Shown: positions 11,650 to 24,213, numbered from the stretch's first letter. The stretch is DNA of 64,000 nt from Cryptomeria japonica (GCF_030272615.1 NC_081406.1:233544396-233608395), one strand, 5' to 3'. Made by a program: numbers and translations. Notes: generated from the sequence alone by a model not told the origin.

Positions 11650-14600
11650 TCAATTCAATGAACCATCTAGATCCTCTCTACTCTTTATCGTGTCAATAAT
11701 TTCCTCATGGTCAGACTCATGAACCTTCCATAGGTTTTGGTTTAGTGGTCTACCCCCATATTTAGTCAAGTGAACATTTGATGCCATCACAAGGTTCAAA
11801 TAATGAAGAATCTTTCTATGTGTCGCAAAGTCCTCAAATAACCACAGGTTAGATTTCTTCAATTTGTACCTCCTAAGCCATGTACCAGTAACAATGACTG
11901 ATCCTATAGTTTATTTAATGTTTTCACCATCTACCATAGGGCCATACAATTTCTTTTTTGCCTCCACACAATGACATAGATAATAATGTGTTCCTTCTTC
12001 ATTGTCTTTACTTGCAATAAATGCATAAACATGCCCTGCAATCATATTTGCATGTATGTACATGATTAGCATGAACAAATATGAAATAAAATAAATTTTA
12101 TTAAATATGTATGTAGATAATTTACCTACTTGGATGAGATCTAAGACATGGTCAAAGTCAAATGATGCTTCCATCTATGTGATTTGCAATGTTGTCAAGA
12201 GTCGATATGTCTCAAGTGGGCTCAAATTTCTCATACACCATTCGTCGACCCACTCCTTTGACTCACATTCATTCCATGATTCATTTGCACATGATGAAAA
12301 AAAGCACACCATATGTCGCATATGTATAATCCATGAACTTGCATTAGAGCTTCTAAAAGAGTGTATCTCACTTGATCCTGTCAATCTACAACAATCCTTG
12401 TATTTTGCAATGTTAATATCATCTATCAACCAAAATAATCTACAAACTAAAGACTCGCCTTGATTTTATAGACCCATTTTAGCATTACACCACTCGATAA
12501 TAGCTCTTGCATCTGTCAACTTTTCTTTATCTATGTACTTTAACTCTTCTCATGCCAAGGCTCTTTTGATACATGCTCTTGCACCATCATGCTCCCCCTT
12601 TCCATGCTTGGCTTCACAAAAATTCCATATATGTTGAACACTAGTACTCTTATGCATTCTTCTCAACCAATAAAACATTTGAGAGTTCTTGAATTATGAG
12701 GCACAATTATCTGACCATATGATATGTTGGCATAATGAAATACCCCTACTAGTCAGATTACGGTAGAACATCTGAAAGCAACCTTGTGCAAACTCTATAG
12801 AATATGAGAAATCATCATTGATATAAAAGTGATACTCCCTCAAAATCTTCCTATTTTCATCTATGCTATCAGCAGCATGCATGAATGCTATATCCACAAA
12901 TATAGCAACCTATGTGGAGTTGTAATACTAGGATTGAACATCATTATGTGTCTTTAGTATGTAGCTCTCTGTGAACTCAACAACTAAAATGATGGTATCG
13001 AGTGGAAATGTGTCCTTCCATATCTTGAATTGCAAGTCCAACCATCGAGCTCTATGGGTATGCCTTGCATACTCATATAATATTTTCTCATGAAAAATGC
13101 CCATAAACTGATACACTAGAATCTTCTCAGTGACAAAATCACACCTTTTTTCTTCTTTTCTATCTTTTGGACTATAGACCACCATCTTATATTTTCCAAA
13201 TTCCACTAGTTCATTCCCAATAACATGTGTACTATCCATATACTCACACATTGGCAAACTTTGCAAGTCACCACAATGAACAAATGTGCCATCCAAGCAT
13301 ACTTTATTGTAAAATTATTGACCATCAACTCTTTCACAAAAAATGGTAGATATGAAGCCCCTTGAAGATCTAGGTGGAGCCTTTATGCTACATTCCTGCA
13401 AAATATTATTAGTATGCAAATCTACACATATATGTTGGTAAACATCATAATGATTAGAAAATTCAATATGTACTCTACAACAACAAGTAGTGTGTGTGTG
13501 ATTTATTTTGACATAAAAAGGCTTTGCCATTTCAAAAAATCTTTGACTAATTTTAATTTGAGCATACATGTCTAAAAACTTGGCAAAAATTGTGTTTGAT
13601 TCATATCCAAAAAATGCTTTGGATGTGGATCACGGATTTGACTACCAATTCTCCTCCTTACAACATCTCTTTGATTAGGAGACACCCTTGTGTTAGTCTT
13701 CAAAAATTCTTCAATCAACGATCTCAATGCTTCAACAATTGCTTTATCTTTTCATGGTACTCTATTAGGAATGCCCATAATTCTTTGTCATTTGGATTCT
13801 CAACTCTTTCACACCTTCCCATAGCTCTCATTAGATATTTTCTGCTTATTTGCATTGCTTTACTTGTCTTTCTAATCAAACAAGATTTCTTGGAGGACAC
13901 ATCATGTGACATTTCTATCTTTCATGTGTGATGTAGAACCCACACTCTAATACACACTCATTATATTCTTGACAATTGATTTCTCATTAAATCATCCGAT
14001 GCTCTTAGCCCAAGAATCTGCATGATGGGCCTCAATTTAAGATTTCTCATCATTTCAACAAATAGTTGACATCTTCATGTCTCATTTAACCTTTAAAAGT
14101 ACAATCTCCAAATTTGGTTATCATATATTTGAAAAGTACGCTTTGGATTCTTATCAACCATTGGTTGCAAAATATTAGTATCAATATCAATCAAATACTT
14201 AGACTTTCTATGCAGAATTCTAGGAGGTGTTCTCAAATTTTGAGTTGCTTCAATATTAGGAATGTTAACAACATTAGCGATAGATGGCATACCTTCAACT
14301 GGAGATGAAAATGATGACATACATTGAAAATGAGATGTACTTGCAAAGTGACATATTGTAGAAGGTGTGTCTTCAACTTGAAAAGTGAGAGGTGGTGTGC
14401 CTTTAACTTGAGATGTGACAAATGGTGTGCCTTCAACTTGATATGTGACAAATGGTGTGCCTTCAACTTGATATATGAGAGATGGTGTTCCTTTGGCTTG
14501 AGATGTGACAAATGGTGTGCCTTCAACTTGAGATGTGAGAGATGGTGTTCCTTCAACTTGAGATGTGAGAGATGATGTTCCTTCCACTTGAGATGTGAGA

Positions 14601-14863
14601 GATGGTGTTCCTTCAACTTGAGATGTGAGAGATGGTGTGCTATCAACCTCGGACATCGATTGTCTCTTTGCACAAAGGTTTTGCATTCATTCTCTTTGTT
14701 TTTCCAATACCATATCTCTCTTACGCTCCTCTTCAATTGGCATGTCTTCTTCTATGATGTTCAATTTCCTTGATTGATGAATTTGCCACATATTTTCTCT
14801 TGTCTTTGCATTCTTAGCTTCTCGCTCTTCCCATGTTAGCTTTTGTCATCTTTTCCTTGGCAT
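11650..14863 (-). pseudogene. Transposase-like gene with an H-GKG-x-x-DG motif, multiply stopped
   Basis: The gene starts at ATG 14863 (MPRKR, then a stop, then TWEEREAKNAKTREN). Next comes a 10-residue repeat tract, then a long C-terminal part in one frame from about 13600 to 11650, broken only by in-frame stops and one probable 90-nt AT-rich intron (donor GTAAAT, acceptor TTGCAG, about 12030-12120). Key motifs are VVEFTESY (about 12985), IWSDNCAS-stop-FKNSQMFYWL (about 12700) and HGKGEHDGA (about 12590). From memory, uncharacterised proteins in plants and animals share the pattern DFxENY ... SDNCAxQFKN ... HGKGxxDGxG and are thought to be DDE-type transposases. Here the first acidic residue is Glu rather than Asp. 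The transposase role is inference. There is a frameshift near 13613, and many stops sit at former CAA, CAG or CGA codons. No terminal inverted repeats were found. Confidence 0.6.
14375..14650 (-). repeat. 30-bp coding minisatellite, about nine units
   Basis: Nine or so 30-bp units (plus strand GATGGTGTTCCTTCAACTTG plus AGATGTGAGA) encode tandem decapeptides of the form TPSLTSQVEG on the minus strand. The period is a multiple of three, so the frame is kept. Units differ by a few substitutions, with two subtypes (SLTSQ and FVTSQ). Confidence 0.85.
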
Positions 14864-14879
14864 GGTGGTGATTTCTAAA

Positions 14880-15423
14880 TATACCTACACAAACATTATA
14901 TAAAAAAATTGCATAAACCAATAGCAACATATGAAATTAAGTTATGAATGCTAAAATTGTTGAAGTTATGATCTAAGTAGAAAGATGTGATAAAGGTGGT
15001 CTTATTCACATATGCGCTACTTAGATTTTTCTCTTATTGATGTAGCTAAATTGTATATTATGAAATAGAAACAAAAAAATCATAATAAACATTTTAGTCA
15101 AAAAAAAAAGAAAATTACCTCATATAACAAAAATACCTACAAAAACTTCAAATGTTTGTCTTCTATGATGTCCAACTAGCAAAAAGGTGGTAAAATTGTG
15201 ATGAAATATGCTAAATATGCTTCTATGATAAGTCAATAGAATGAAAAAAGTGTTTCCTTGTCATGATCAGAGAAAAAGAATAGACAAAGCCAGGGAATGT
15301 GGGCTAGAATCATGGGTCCAATATCTTAGTTTACCATTTTTCACATGCAATCCATTTGGTGCATGCCAAATTGACTCTATCAACTTTTTTAACATTCACC
15401 AAAAATATTAAGGTGTGTATGTA
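14880..15423. other. AT-rich spacer; no gene seen
   Basis: Nothing codes here. Close to the polypurine block there is TTTGGTGCATGCCAAA (about 15355-15370), an imperfect palindrome. Very similar GGCATGCACCAAAT and GGCATGCGCCAAAT sequences lie near 53556-53602, on the far side of the other polypurine block. Confidence 0.5.
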
Positions 15424-15796
15424 TGAGAGAGAGAGAGAGAAGAAATGGAGGGAGGGAGAGACAAACAAATAATAGAGAGGGAGAGGGAGGAAGAATAGAG
15501 ATAGGGTGAGAGAGAGAGTGAGAAAAAGAGAAAGGGAGTGGGAGGGAGAGATTTGAGAGCGGAAGAGGGAAATAGAGAGGGAAAGAGGAAAAGAGGGAAA
15601 GAGGGAAAGAGGAGAGAGAAAGAGGGAAAGAAGAAGAAAGGGAGGGAGGGAGAGAGAAAGGAAGAATAGAGATAGAGAGGGAGATATAAGAGGAGAGGGA
15701 GGAAGAATAGAGATAGGGAGATATAGGAGGGGAGGGAGGAAGAATAGATATAGGGAGAGAGGGAGAGAGGGAGAGAGGGAGAGAGTTGAGAAGGAA

Positions 15797-15834
<38 letters not shown>

Positions 15835-16908
15835 GGGGAGGGAGGGAGAGAGGGAGAGAGAGAAAGGAATAATAGAGATAGGGAGATAGAGAGAGTGAGA
15901 AAAAGAGAAAGGGAGTGCAAGGGAGCGACTTGAAAAGGAAAGAGGGAAAGAGAGAGAGGGGGAGGGGGGAGGGAGGGAGAGAGAAAGGAAGGAAGAAGAA
16001 TAGAGATAGAGAGGGAGGAAGAGTAGAGATAGGGAGATAGAGGAGGGGAGGAAAGAATAATAGAGAGAGAGAGAGGAAGAGAGAAAGGAAGAATAGAGAT
16101 AGGGAGATAGAGAGAGTGAGAAAAAGAGAAAGGGAGTGGGAGGGAGAGACTTGAGAAGGAAAGAGGGAAAGAGAAAGGGAGAGAGAGAGAGGAGGGAGGA
16201 AGAGAGAAAGGAAGAATAGAGATAGGGAGATAGAGAGAGTGAGAAAAAGAGAAAGGGAGTGGGAGGGTGAGACTTGAGAAGGAAAGAGGGAAAGAGAAAG
16301 GGAGAGAGAGAAAGGGAGGGAGAGAGAGAGAATCAAAGAGAGGGAGGGAGGGAGGGAGGGATAGAGAAATGAATAATAGAGATAGAGAGGGAGATACAGG
16401 AGGAGAGGGAGGAAGAATAGATATAGAGAGATATAGGAGAGGGATGAAGAGTAGATATAGGGATATGTAGGAGGAAAGGGAGGAAGAATAGAAATAGAGA
16501 GAGAGAGAGAGGGAGGGAGGGACTTGAGAGGGAACAAGAGTAAGAGAGAGGGAGAGAGAGAGAAAGAGGGAAAGAGAAGGGAGAGAGAGAGAATAATACA
16601 AAGAAAAGGAGGGAGGGAAAGAGAAATGAAGAATAGAGATGGAGAGGGAGATATAGGAGGAGAGGGAGGAAGAATAGATAGAGGGAGATATAGGAGGGGT
16701 GGGAGGAAGAATAGAGATAGGGAGATAGAGAGTGATAAAAAGTGAGGGATTAGGAGGGAGAGACTTCGGAAGGAAAGAGGGAAAGAGAAAAGGAGAGAGG
16801 GAAATAGGGAAAGATATGGGGGGGAGAGAGAGAGAGAGAGATATCGGAGGAGAGGGAGGAAGAATAGAGATAGGGAGATATAGGAGGGGAGGGAGGAAGA
16901 ATAAAGAT

Positions 16909-16958
<50 letters not shown>

Positions 16959-17333
16959 AGAATAGAGATAAAGAGGGAGATATAGGAGGAGAGGGAGAAA
17001 GAACAGAGATGGAGAGATATAGGAGGGAGGGAATAAGAATAGAGATAGGAAGAAATAGAGAGTGATAAAAAGAGAAAGAGAGTAGGAGGGAGAGATTTGA
17101 GAGGGAAAGAGAGAAAGAGAGAGGGAAAGAGGGAAAGAGAGGGGGAGAGACAGAGAGATAAGAAGAAAGAGAGGGAGGGAGAGAAATAAATACTAGAGAT
17201 AGAGAGGGCATATAGGAGGAGAGGGAGGAAGAATAGAGATGGGCAGATATAGGAAGGGAGGAAGGAATAATAGAGATAGGGAGATAGAGAGAGCAAGAAA
17301 AAGTGAAAGGGAGTGGGAGGGAGAGACTTTAGA

Positions 17334-17368
<35 letters not shown>
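15424..17368. repeat. Polypurine/polypyrimidine block, 1.9 kb, with longer embedded repeat
   Basis: The plus strand is almost entirely A and G for 1,945 bp. It is not plain (GA)n: a longer phrase such as GAGTGAGAAAAAGAGAAAGG, preceded by AATAGAGATAGGGAGATA and followed by GGGAGAGACTTGAGAAGG, recurs near 15511, 15890, 16111, 16235 and 17288. Pure (GA)n runs lie at about 16910-16950 and 17335-17368. The long open frames on the pyrimidine strand (Ser/Leu/Pro-rich) are artefacts of composition. Such DNA can form triplexes (known for homopurine mirror repeats). Confidence 0.9.
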
Positions 17369-17372
<4 letters not shown>

Positions 17373-18611
17373 GATAACCAGAGGACAACTAAGAGGGGAG
17401 GGGTGAATTAGTTGTCACTGGATTATAGAACTTTAAGAATTTAAATCCTTATTACTAGAACACATAAACTTAATACCAAAATGCATATAATGACAGATAT
17501 AGCAATTAAACATAAATATAAATCATATAACAATTACCATCCATCCATAACACATAACACCAAGATTTGTACATGGAAAACCAGGTAAAGGGAAAAACCA
17601 CAGTGGGAAGCCTACCCATAGTTAGATAATACTTCTGCAATAAGTATGTGAATACGATATGAGGGGCCTGCACATATAGGAAGGCCAACATCCTAGAGCG
17701 CATTGCTCATCACAAAAAGGAGCCTCACTAACTACATAAACATAAGACTACAATTTGGAAACAGGAGTGAATTGTAAGTATAACATCTCCTATGACTGAG
17801 TATAGTTTTGGTTAACCTCTATACCAGAGGCCTTAAACCTCTCTTACACACCCAATTCGATCACCTATGATCAAATAAACCTTCTGCATATGATTACAAC
17901 ATTATTCACACCTAGATAACCATAATCCCATATGCCCATACCATACATGATCTACAAAGAGATCTTACATCATATTTATACCAATCGGGGACCTAAACAA
18001 TTAGGTCAGCCACTTGAAAGATAATACAATAAGTTCATAACATAAACCCACAATCCAATGATCAACCAAGTCATATTAGGCTGAAAAAAATGTAAACCAA
18101 TCATTAAATCCCACCAATAATGCATCAGGAACATCCTCCAACATGTTACAGAAATTGGTCCATAACCTAGATAACACTGGACCCAAAATAGGTCACCATA
18201 AACCAAATCCAACACCATCGATGAATTGGAACATGAACAAGATAACCAACAACATCATGAGAACCATCTAGAAGCTGCACCAATACCACTTATCATGTGC
18301 ATCAAAATATCTTCAACAAAGCTCTATCGGTAAAACCCTTACCGGTGACCAAAAGGCTTACTAGAACAAATGATAGCTCCCAAGTCATCAAATCCCAAAC
18401 CAACTAATCATGATACACATCTGAATAGCATGAATGACAGATCCAAACCAATTCCACAAACCAAAGCATACTGAATCCTACCGGATCAATATCATAATCA
18501 ACTACTATACTAGAACCAACCAGAAACTGGTAAACAACAAAAACAAACGGTGTTGCCATCAATGACAAAAGATCAATGCAACACATAATAAATTCCTCCA
18601 AATTTCCAACA
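17369..18611 (-). repeat. 3' LTR of Copia element A
   Basis: It begins CTTAGATAACCAGAGG and ends AAATTTCCAACA on the plus strand. It aligns with 51195-52448 along its whole length, at roughly 90% by eye. The terminal polypurine tract AAAGGGGGAGAT adjoins at 18612-18623. Confidence 0.85.
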
Positions 18612-18968
18612 ATCTCCCCCTTTGGCATTGATGGCAACACTAGATGTGAAAAACATCCAAGTGTCAAGAAATGCCAAACAAGTCTCCCCCTATGGAAGAC
18701 AGCAAACAATCTTCCACAAAATGATATAGAAATGAAGTTTTGAACCAAAATCTCCCTTTGACTGTTATTCTATTAAGCTCTATTTTTCACATATATCTCT
18801 CCCCCTTTGACATCAATGCTAGAAATCTGACATAAACATCCAATAAAAATCATAAATCCTCTGATTCACACAGCTGACTACTCCCCTTGAGTAGTAGCAC
18901 CACCACATCAATCTAGAATGAGTAATAACTCTAAAAATGCATACCGAACTAATGCCAATCAACATCAC
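18612..18968 (-). promoter_or_regulatory. 3' untranslated region of A with two polypurine tracts
   Basis: On the minus strand, AAAGGGGGAGAGATATATGTG (about 18795-18815) is followed, 190 bp later, by the LTR-adjacent AAAGGGGGAGAT. The same pair, with the same GTGAAAAATAGA phrase after the first, occurs in B at 50113-50277. Confidence 0.7.
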
Positions 18969-21900
18969 TCAGGTCTCTATGAGAGGGGTAGAAACCCCCA
19001 ACCTGTCTCTAAAGTACTCAAATGATTCTTTAGGCAAAGGTTTAGTGAATATGTCTGCAATTTTCTCTTTAGTGTTCACATAAACCAGTCTGACTTCATT
19101 TGCTTCCACCTTCTCCTTTAAAAAGTTATACTTGATAGATATGTGCTTTGTCTTAGAATGAAATATCGGATTCTTTGATATATTAATAGCAACAGAGTTA
19201 TCATAGTGAATAACTACCAGTTCATTACAATCCACCTTTATATCCTTCAACATTTGCTTCATCCATAGAACTTGTGTACAATTAGCAGCAGCAACAACAT
19301 ACTCAACTTCAGCAATAGATAAAGAAGTGCATGATTGCTTCTTGCTAATCCATGAAACAAGTTTATTTCCAAGAAAGAAATCTCCACTGGATGTGCTCTT
19401 TTGGTCTTCGACATCTCCATCTCAATCTGCATCTGTATATGCACATAATGTAAATTCATCAATTTTAGGATACGACAAACCATACTCAGTTGTTCCCTAC
19501 AAATACCTAAAAAATCCTTTTCACCACACTCTCATGATTTTCTCTAGGATTACTCTAATATCTTGATACAATGCAAACTAAATTCATTATATCTGATCTA
19601 GTTTGAGTCAGATATAACAAACCTCCAATCATAGACTTGTACCTTGTGGTATTTACCGATGTAGATGCATCATTCTTTGTCAATTTCTCACTTGTAACCA
19701 TGTGCATACTTAGTTTGATAGATGAAAATACCTTTATCAATCTAAGTAATCTACAAACCTAAGAAAAAATTCATCTTCCCAATCATAGACATCTCAAATT
19801 CATTCTTCATATTGTTAGAGAATTCCATACACAACTTATCTTCACCTCCAAAAATGATATCATCAACAAAGACCTCAATAATCAATATGCCATCATCAGT
19901 GATTTTATAATATAAATTATTGATAACATTACCTTTAGTGAAATCAAGTTTCAAAAGATATTTATCCAGTCTTGCATACCAATCTCTAGGGGCTTGTTTC
20001 AATCCATATAATGCTTTCCTTAACCTGCAAACCATGTTTTTGTCATCTGAAAGCAAAAATCCATCAGGTTGCTCAAAATAAACTTCCTCTTCATGATCTC
20101 CATTCACAAATGCACATTTAACATCCATCTAAAAAACCTTGTAGTTCTTATGAGTAGTATAACAAGAAATAATCTCATAGCTTCAATCCAAGCTACCAGT
20201 GAAAAGGTGTCATCATAATCAATTTCTTCCTTCTGAGAATATCCTTTACAAACCAATCTAGCTTTATTCCTCACAACTTGTCCATCCTCATTCAATTTAT
20301 TCCTCAAAACCCATTTAGTTTCAATAACATTCTTATTTTTAGCTCGGGGAACTAAAGTCCATGTGTTATTATTTTCTATCTGATCCAATTCTTCTTCCAT
20401 AGATTTCATCCAATATTCATCTTTACAAGCTTCAATTAATGATGTCGGTTCAACTTGAGAAATAAAACATACTTCATCAACTGCCAACCTTCTTCTTGTC
20501 ATCATTCCTTTGCATTTGTCTCCAATGATCTAATCTTCTGAATGATTCAACCTTACATACCTAGGAGTCTTCTGATTTTTTGTTCCTCTGTTCTGATCTT
20601 CAGTCACTATTGAATTTTCTGATACTACCGGAGTAACTGGTTCAACATTTTTTTGTGGTATAGGTACTATCAGTTCAGTTATGATGATTTCCACTGTCAG
20701 TTCTCTCTCATAAGTTCTGATTTGACTTATGTTCTTCTTATCCACCTTGACATTTGTGCTCTCCACAATTCTCTACAATATTTTGTTATAACATCTATAT
20801 TCTTTGCTTTCATTAGAATAACCAAGAAATATTCCTTCATCACATCTAGGATCAAACTTTCCAATGGAATCATCTCTTTTGATATAGCATTTACTACCAA
20901 AGATTCTGAAATACTTAACTGTCAATGTATGACCAAACCATAACTCATAAGGTGTCTTACCGATATCTCTTTTGATATGAACTCTATTGAATATGTATAT
21001 CATTGTGTTTATAGCTTCTCTCCAATAGATATGAGGCATATTAGCTTCCATCATCATGGTTCTAGCTGCATCCAAGATAGTTATGTTCTTCCTTTCCACA
21101 ACTCCATTATGTTGAGGTGTCTGTGGTGTAGACAACTATCTTATTATCCCATTCTTCTCACAATAGCTGTTAAATTCACCGGATGTGAATTCTCCACCCT
21201 GATCTAACCTTAAGCATTTAATCTTCAATCCTATCTTTGTCTCAACTTTAGCTTTAAATATTTTAAAATTTGCAAATTCTTCAGACTTCTCCCTTAGAAA
21301 AGTAACCCACATCATTCTTGAATAGTCATCAATGATTAGCATGAAATATCTGTCACCCTAAAATTTTTGATTCTAGTAGGACCACACAAATCAGTATGAA
21401 TAAGATCAAGAACATCATTAGATTTGTCTTGTATACTCTTAAAATAAATTTTGACTTGCTTTCTCATTTGACATTCCATACATACAGGATTATAGGGCTT
21501 TACAATCTTAGGTATATCTCTAACTGCCTTAGTAGAACTGGTCATCACAATGTAATCAAAATTCACATGAAACAACCTCTTATGTCATAGCCAACTCTCA
21601 TCAATTTGTGAAAAACATGTCTTCTCACCGGAGTTCAAATAAAATATATTACCTTTAGTTTGTGTACCGATTGCAATCTCCAATTCAAATTTGTTGATAA
21701 TCTTGCATTTTCCATCCTTGAACTATAACTGAAATCCCTTATCCACCAACTATCCTACACTCAAAATATTATGCCTTAAACCTTCAACATAATAAACATT
21801 ATCAGTGTTATTCTTACTATCCAATGGTATTGTTCCTTTTCCCTTGATCATGCATGCTTTGTCATCTCCAAATCTAACCAGACCACCCTCAAATTCTTGC

Positions 21901-23123
21901 ATAGATAAGAACTTCCTTTTATCTCTAGTCATTTGATATGAACATCCACTATCAATTACCCATTCATCCTTGTCTTGAATTTTAGCAGCAAGGGCCTTCT
22001 CTTCAACTACCGGATCATCTTCCTTGATAGCCAGAAATACCCATTCCTTTCCATTGCCATATCCACTATCCAAATCTTGTATCAATTCATCATCAGAATC
22101 AGTCACACCTTCCTCATTCGCATAGTAGCATGATTTGTATTTGTTTCTCATGTACTTATGTTTGTTCTAATAATAATGGTTAGGCCTAAAATATCTTCTA
22201 TCTCTTTCTTCAAATCTTGAATTCCTTTCAGGACATCTAGATGCAATTTGACCTATCTTATAACATGGAAAGCATTTAAAAGGTGGTTTTCCTTCATACT
22301 TACTTCCTGTCGGTCCTTTAGGTACTCTTCTAGAAAATAAGGCTTCAAGTTGCTCAAACTCTTCATATTCTTTCTTCATATCCTCTAGTTCCTTCACATA
22401 TAAATCTTTCCAATCACTCTTGCTGGTAGATGATGTAGATGTGTGAAAAGCAGGTTCAGATTTCACAGCTCCAGAAGGTCCAAATTCTTCAAGCTCAAAA
22501 GTAGATAATTTCCCAACCAAGGTATCCCTATTAACAGAGGTTTTTGCCATATTTATAAGCTCATTAATTATAGTAGCCTTCATCTTATAAGAAGGTGGCA
22601 AAGCTCTTAGTACTTTAGAAACTATTTCATCTTCGCTCAGAGATCCACCACAACATTGAATTCCCAAAATAATCTCATTAACTCTCTCCATAAAAGAAGC
22701 AATCCTTTCATCTTCTTCCATCTTCAGGTTCTCATACCTCACCTGGTAACCATCAAGTTTAACAATTTTAATACTAGGATCGCCTTCATTCAGAGTCTCT
22801 AATTTTTCCCATATAGCTTTTGTAGTTGATTTGTCAGTTAGTCCTAGTATTTGTTGATCAGAAAGTGCACAGAAAAGGGATTCTCTAGCTCTGCAATCAT
22901 TCTCAAGCTCTTTATCTAGACCTGCCAGAGGAGGATTGTCAGATGTCATATTAAATGATGTAACATCATTCTCAGTGATCTCCCAAATTTACTTTCCAAT
23001 ACATCTTAGATGAATCTCCATCCAAATCTTCCATACCCTATAACTTGTTCCATCAAGCCTAGGAATTTCTCTCCAAAAAACAACTGCATATGTACTAGAT
23101 GAACATGAACTACTAAATGCCAT
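18969..23123 (-). pseudogene. Copia gag-pol polyprotein of element A, broken
   Basis: The ATG at 23123 (MAFSSSCSSS) is in frame with the long gag segment that starts at 22949. Gag carries a UBN2-type domain and a zinc knuckle (CFPCYKIGQIASRCP) with His changed to Gln. Protease reads WVIDSGCSYQMT. Integrase retains its catalytic motifs: HTDLCGP near 21410, LRLDQGGEF near 21200 and HNGVVERKN near 21110. RT has MDVKCAFVNG (20128) and FVDDIIFGG (about 19860). RNase H runs to the stop at 18969, with DNSVAINISKNP. Frameshifts lie near 21340, 20115, 19745 and 19400, and several stops interrupt the frame. Integrase is the best-preserved enzyme. The polyprotein would have supplied every function needed for transposition. 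Confidence 0.85.
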
Positions 23124-23179
23124 AGGATAATCCTCAAGCGGTTAAGCTTCTACAAAGAGGACCAGGATCAGATACCAAT

Positions 23180-23294
23180 TGTTAGACAACTTAGATAACC
23201 AAAGGACAATTGAGAGGGGGGTGGGGTGAATTAGTTGTCATTGGATTATAGAACTTTAAGCATTTAAATCCTTATTATCGAAACACATAAACTT
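23180..23294 (-). repeat. Truncated 5' LTR of element A
   Basis: It begins TGTTAGACAACTTAGATAACC directly after the primer binding site and stops at CACATAAACTTA, where element B begins. It resembles the A 3' LTR at 17369 more closely than the LTR at 51195. Confidence 0.8.
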
Positions 23295-24196
23295 ATGAAA
23301 ATTGACACTCATTTGGTTTCTTATGTTGTCATTGATGGAAACATTGGCAACATATTTTTTTTCACACCAACATCTAGAAGACATTTCACCGACATCAAGG
23401 ATTTCAAAGGTAACCGACAAACTAGGTACCGGTATGGGAAGCCCACATCAATTGGAGATCTAGCAAAGGGTAGTATCCGGTAAAGGGTAGTATCCGTCAA
23501 ATAATTTTATAATTCATATATATTTATAATAAGATGACATGTATCATCATTTTTGTATTGTTAATGTAAGCCGATATATGACATGAATGTTTGTAAGGGT
23601 ATATAAGTCAGTCTATTAGGTCATTTTGATATACAACATTTGAGAGAAGATCATAAATGCAAAGATTATGTATGCGAGATCATTTGTATGTGAAAGAAAT
23701 ATTTTGTAATGATTTGTAGATGATTTTTAAGGTGCTCATAAGGTGTATGTTATTCTCACAAGGGTTTAGGGTTTAAGAACTGGAACAGTCATATCTTTAA
23801 CTGGAACTCAATCAGGCATAGTAGATGCATTATATGAGTTTAGTTTTGTAATTTTGTATCAGAAAGTGATTGTAGTCAGTGAGACTCTTGGTGATGAGCA
23901 GTGTGCTCTAGGAAGTGTTCCTGCATGTGCAAGCCCCTATTATGTGTAATATCTCTTCATATGGCCAGTGAATTGATATTATGGGTCACAAATCCCACCA
24001 TGGGTTTTCCTCATTGAGGTTTTCCATGTATAAATTGTTTGTCTTAAGGTGTTCAATTATGTGTTTGCATTATTTGTTTCAGTTATATGTATTTATGTCT
24101 ACCAGTTGATGAATGAACTCTTTGATAAGGCTAAAATCTTATATTCTAGCAGAACATTGATTCACCCCCCCCTCTCAGTGTTCTTGGATTCCAACA
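23295..24196 (+). repeat. 5' LTR of element B
   Basis: It starts TGAAAATTGACACTCATTTG (four bases shorter than the other LTR's TGTTAGAAATTGACAC) and ends GGATTCCAACA. A TATA-like GGTATATAAG lies at about 23597-23606. A small tandem duplication of AAAGGGTAGTATCCG lies near 23465-23500. It resembles 50279-51143 at roughly 88% by eye. Confidence 0.85.
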
Positions 24197-24198
24197 AT

Positions 24199-24211
24199 TG
24201 GTATCAAATCC
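24199..24211 (+). other. Primer binding site of element B
   Basis: TGGTATCAAATCC begins two bases after the LTR. The first eight bases match the tRNA-iMet complement TGGTATCAGAGC. Confidence 0.7.
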
Positions 24212-24213
24212 TT

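Larger units (their letters stand above)
17369..23294 (-). mobile_element. Copia element A, left segment (3' LTR, gag-pol, start of 5' LTR)
   Basis: On the minus strand this is a Copia retrotransposon: 3' LTR 17369-18611, polypurine tract, gag-pol 18969-23123, a primer binding site near 23166-23178 (TGGTATCTGATCC, matching tRNA-iMet only over TGGTATC) and the first 115 bp of the 5' LTR (23180-23294). Element B interrupts it there. Its outer end adjoins the polypurine block, with about 10 terminal bases (TGTTAGACAA) missing. The rest of a 5' LTR lies beyond B (see 51144-52448), but that copy is diverged and partly redundant. Confidence 0.8.

Noticed and set aside
15389-17296. Very long open frame on the minus strand (Ser/Leu/Pro-rich, 635 codons) and overlapping frames
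   Set aside because: It is the pyrimidine strand of a polypurine repeat. C/T-only codons cannot form stops, so length carries no evidence. No start context or domain.
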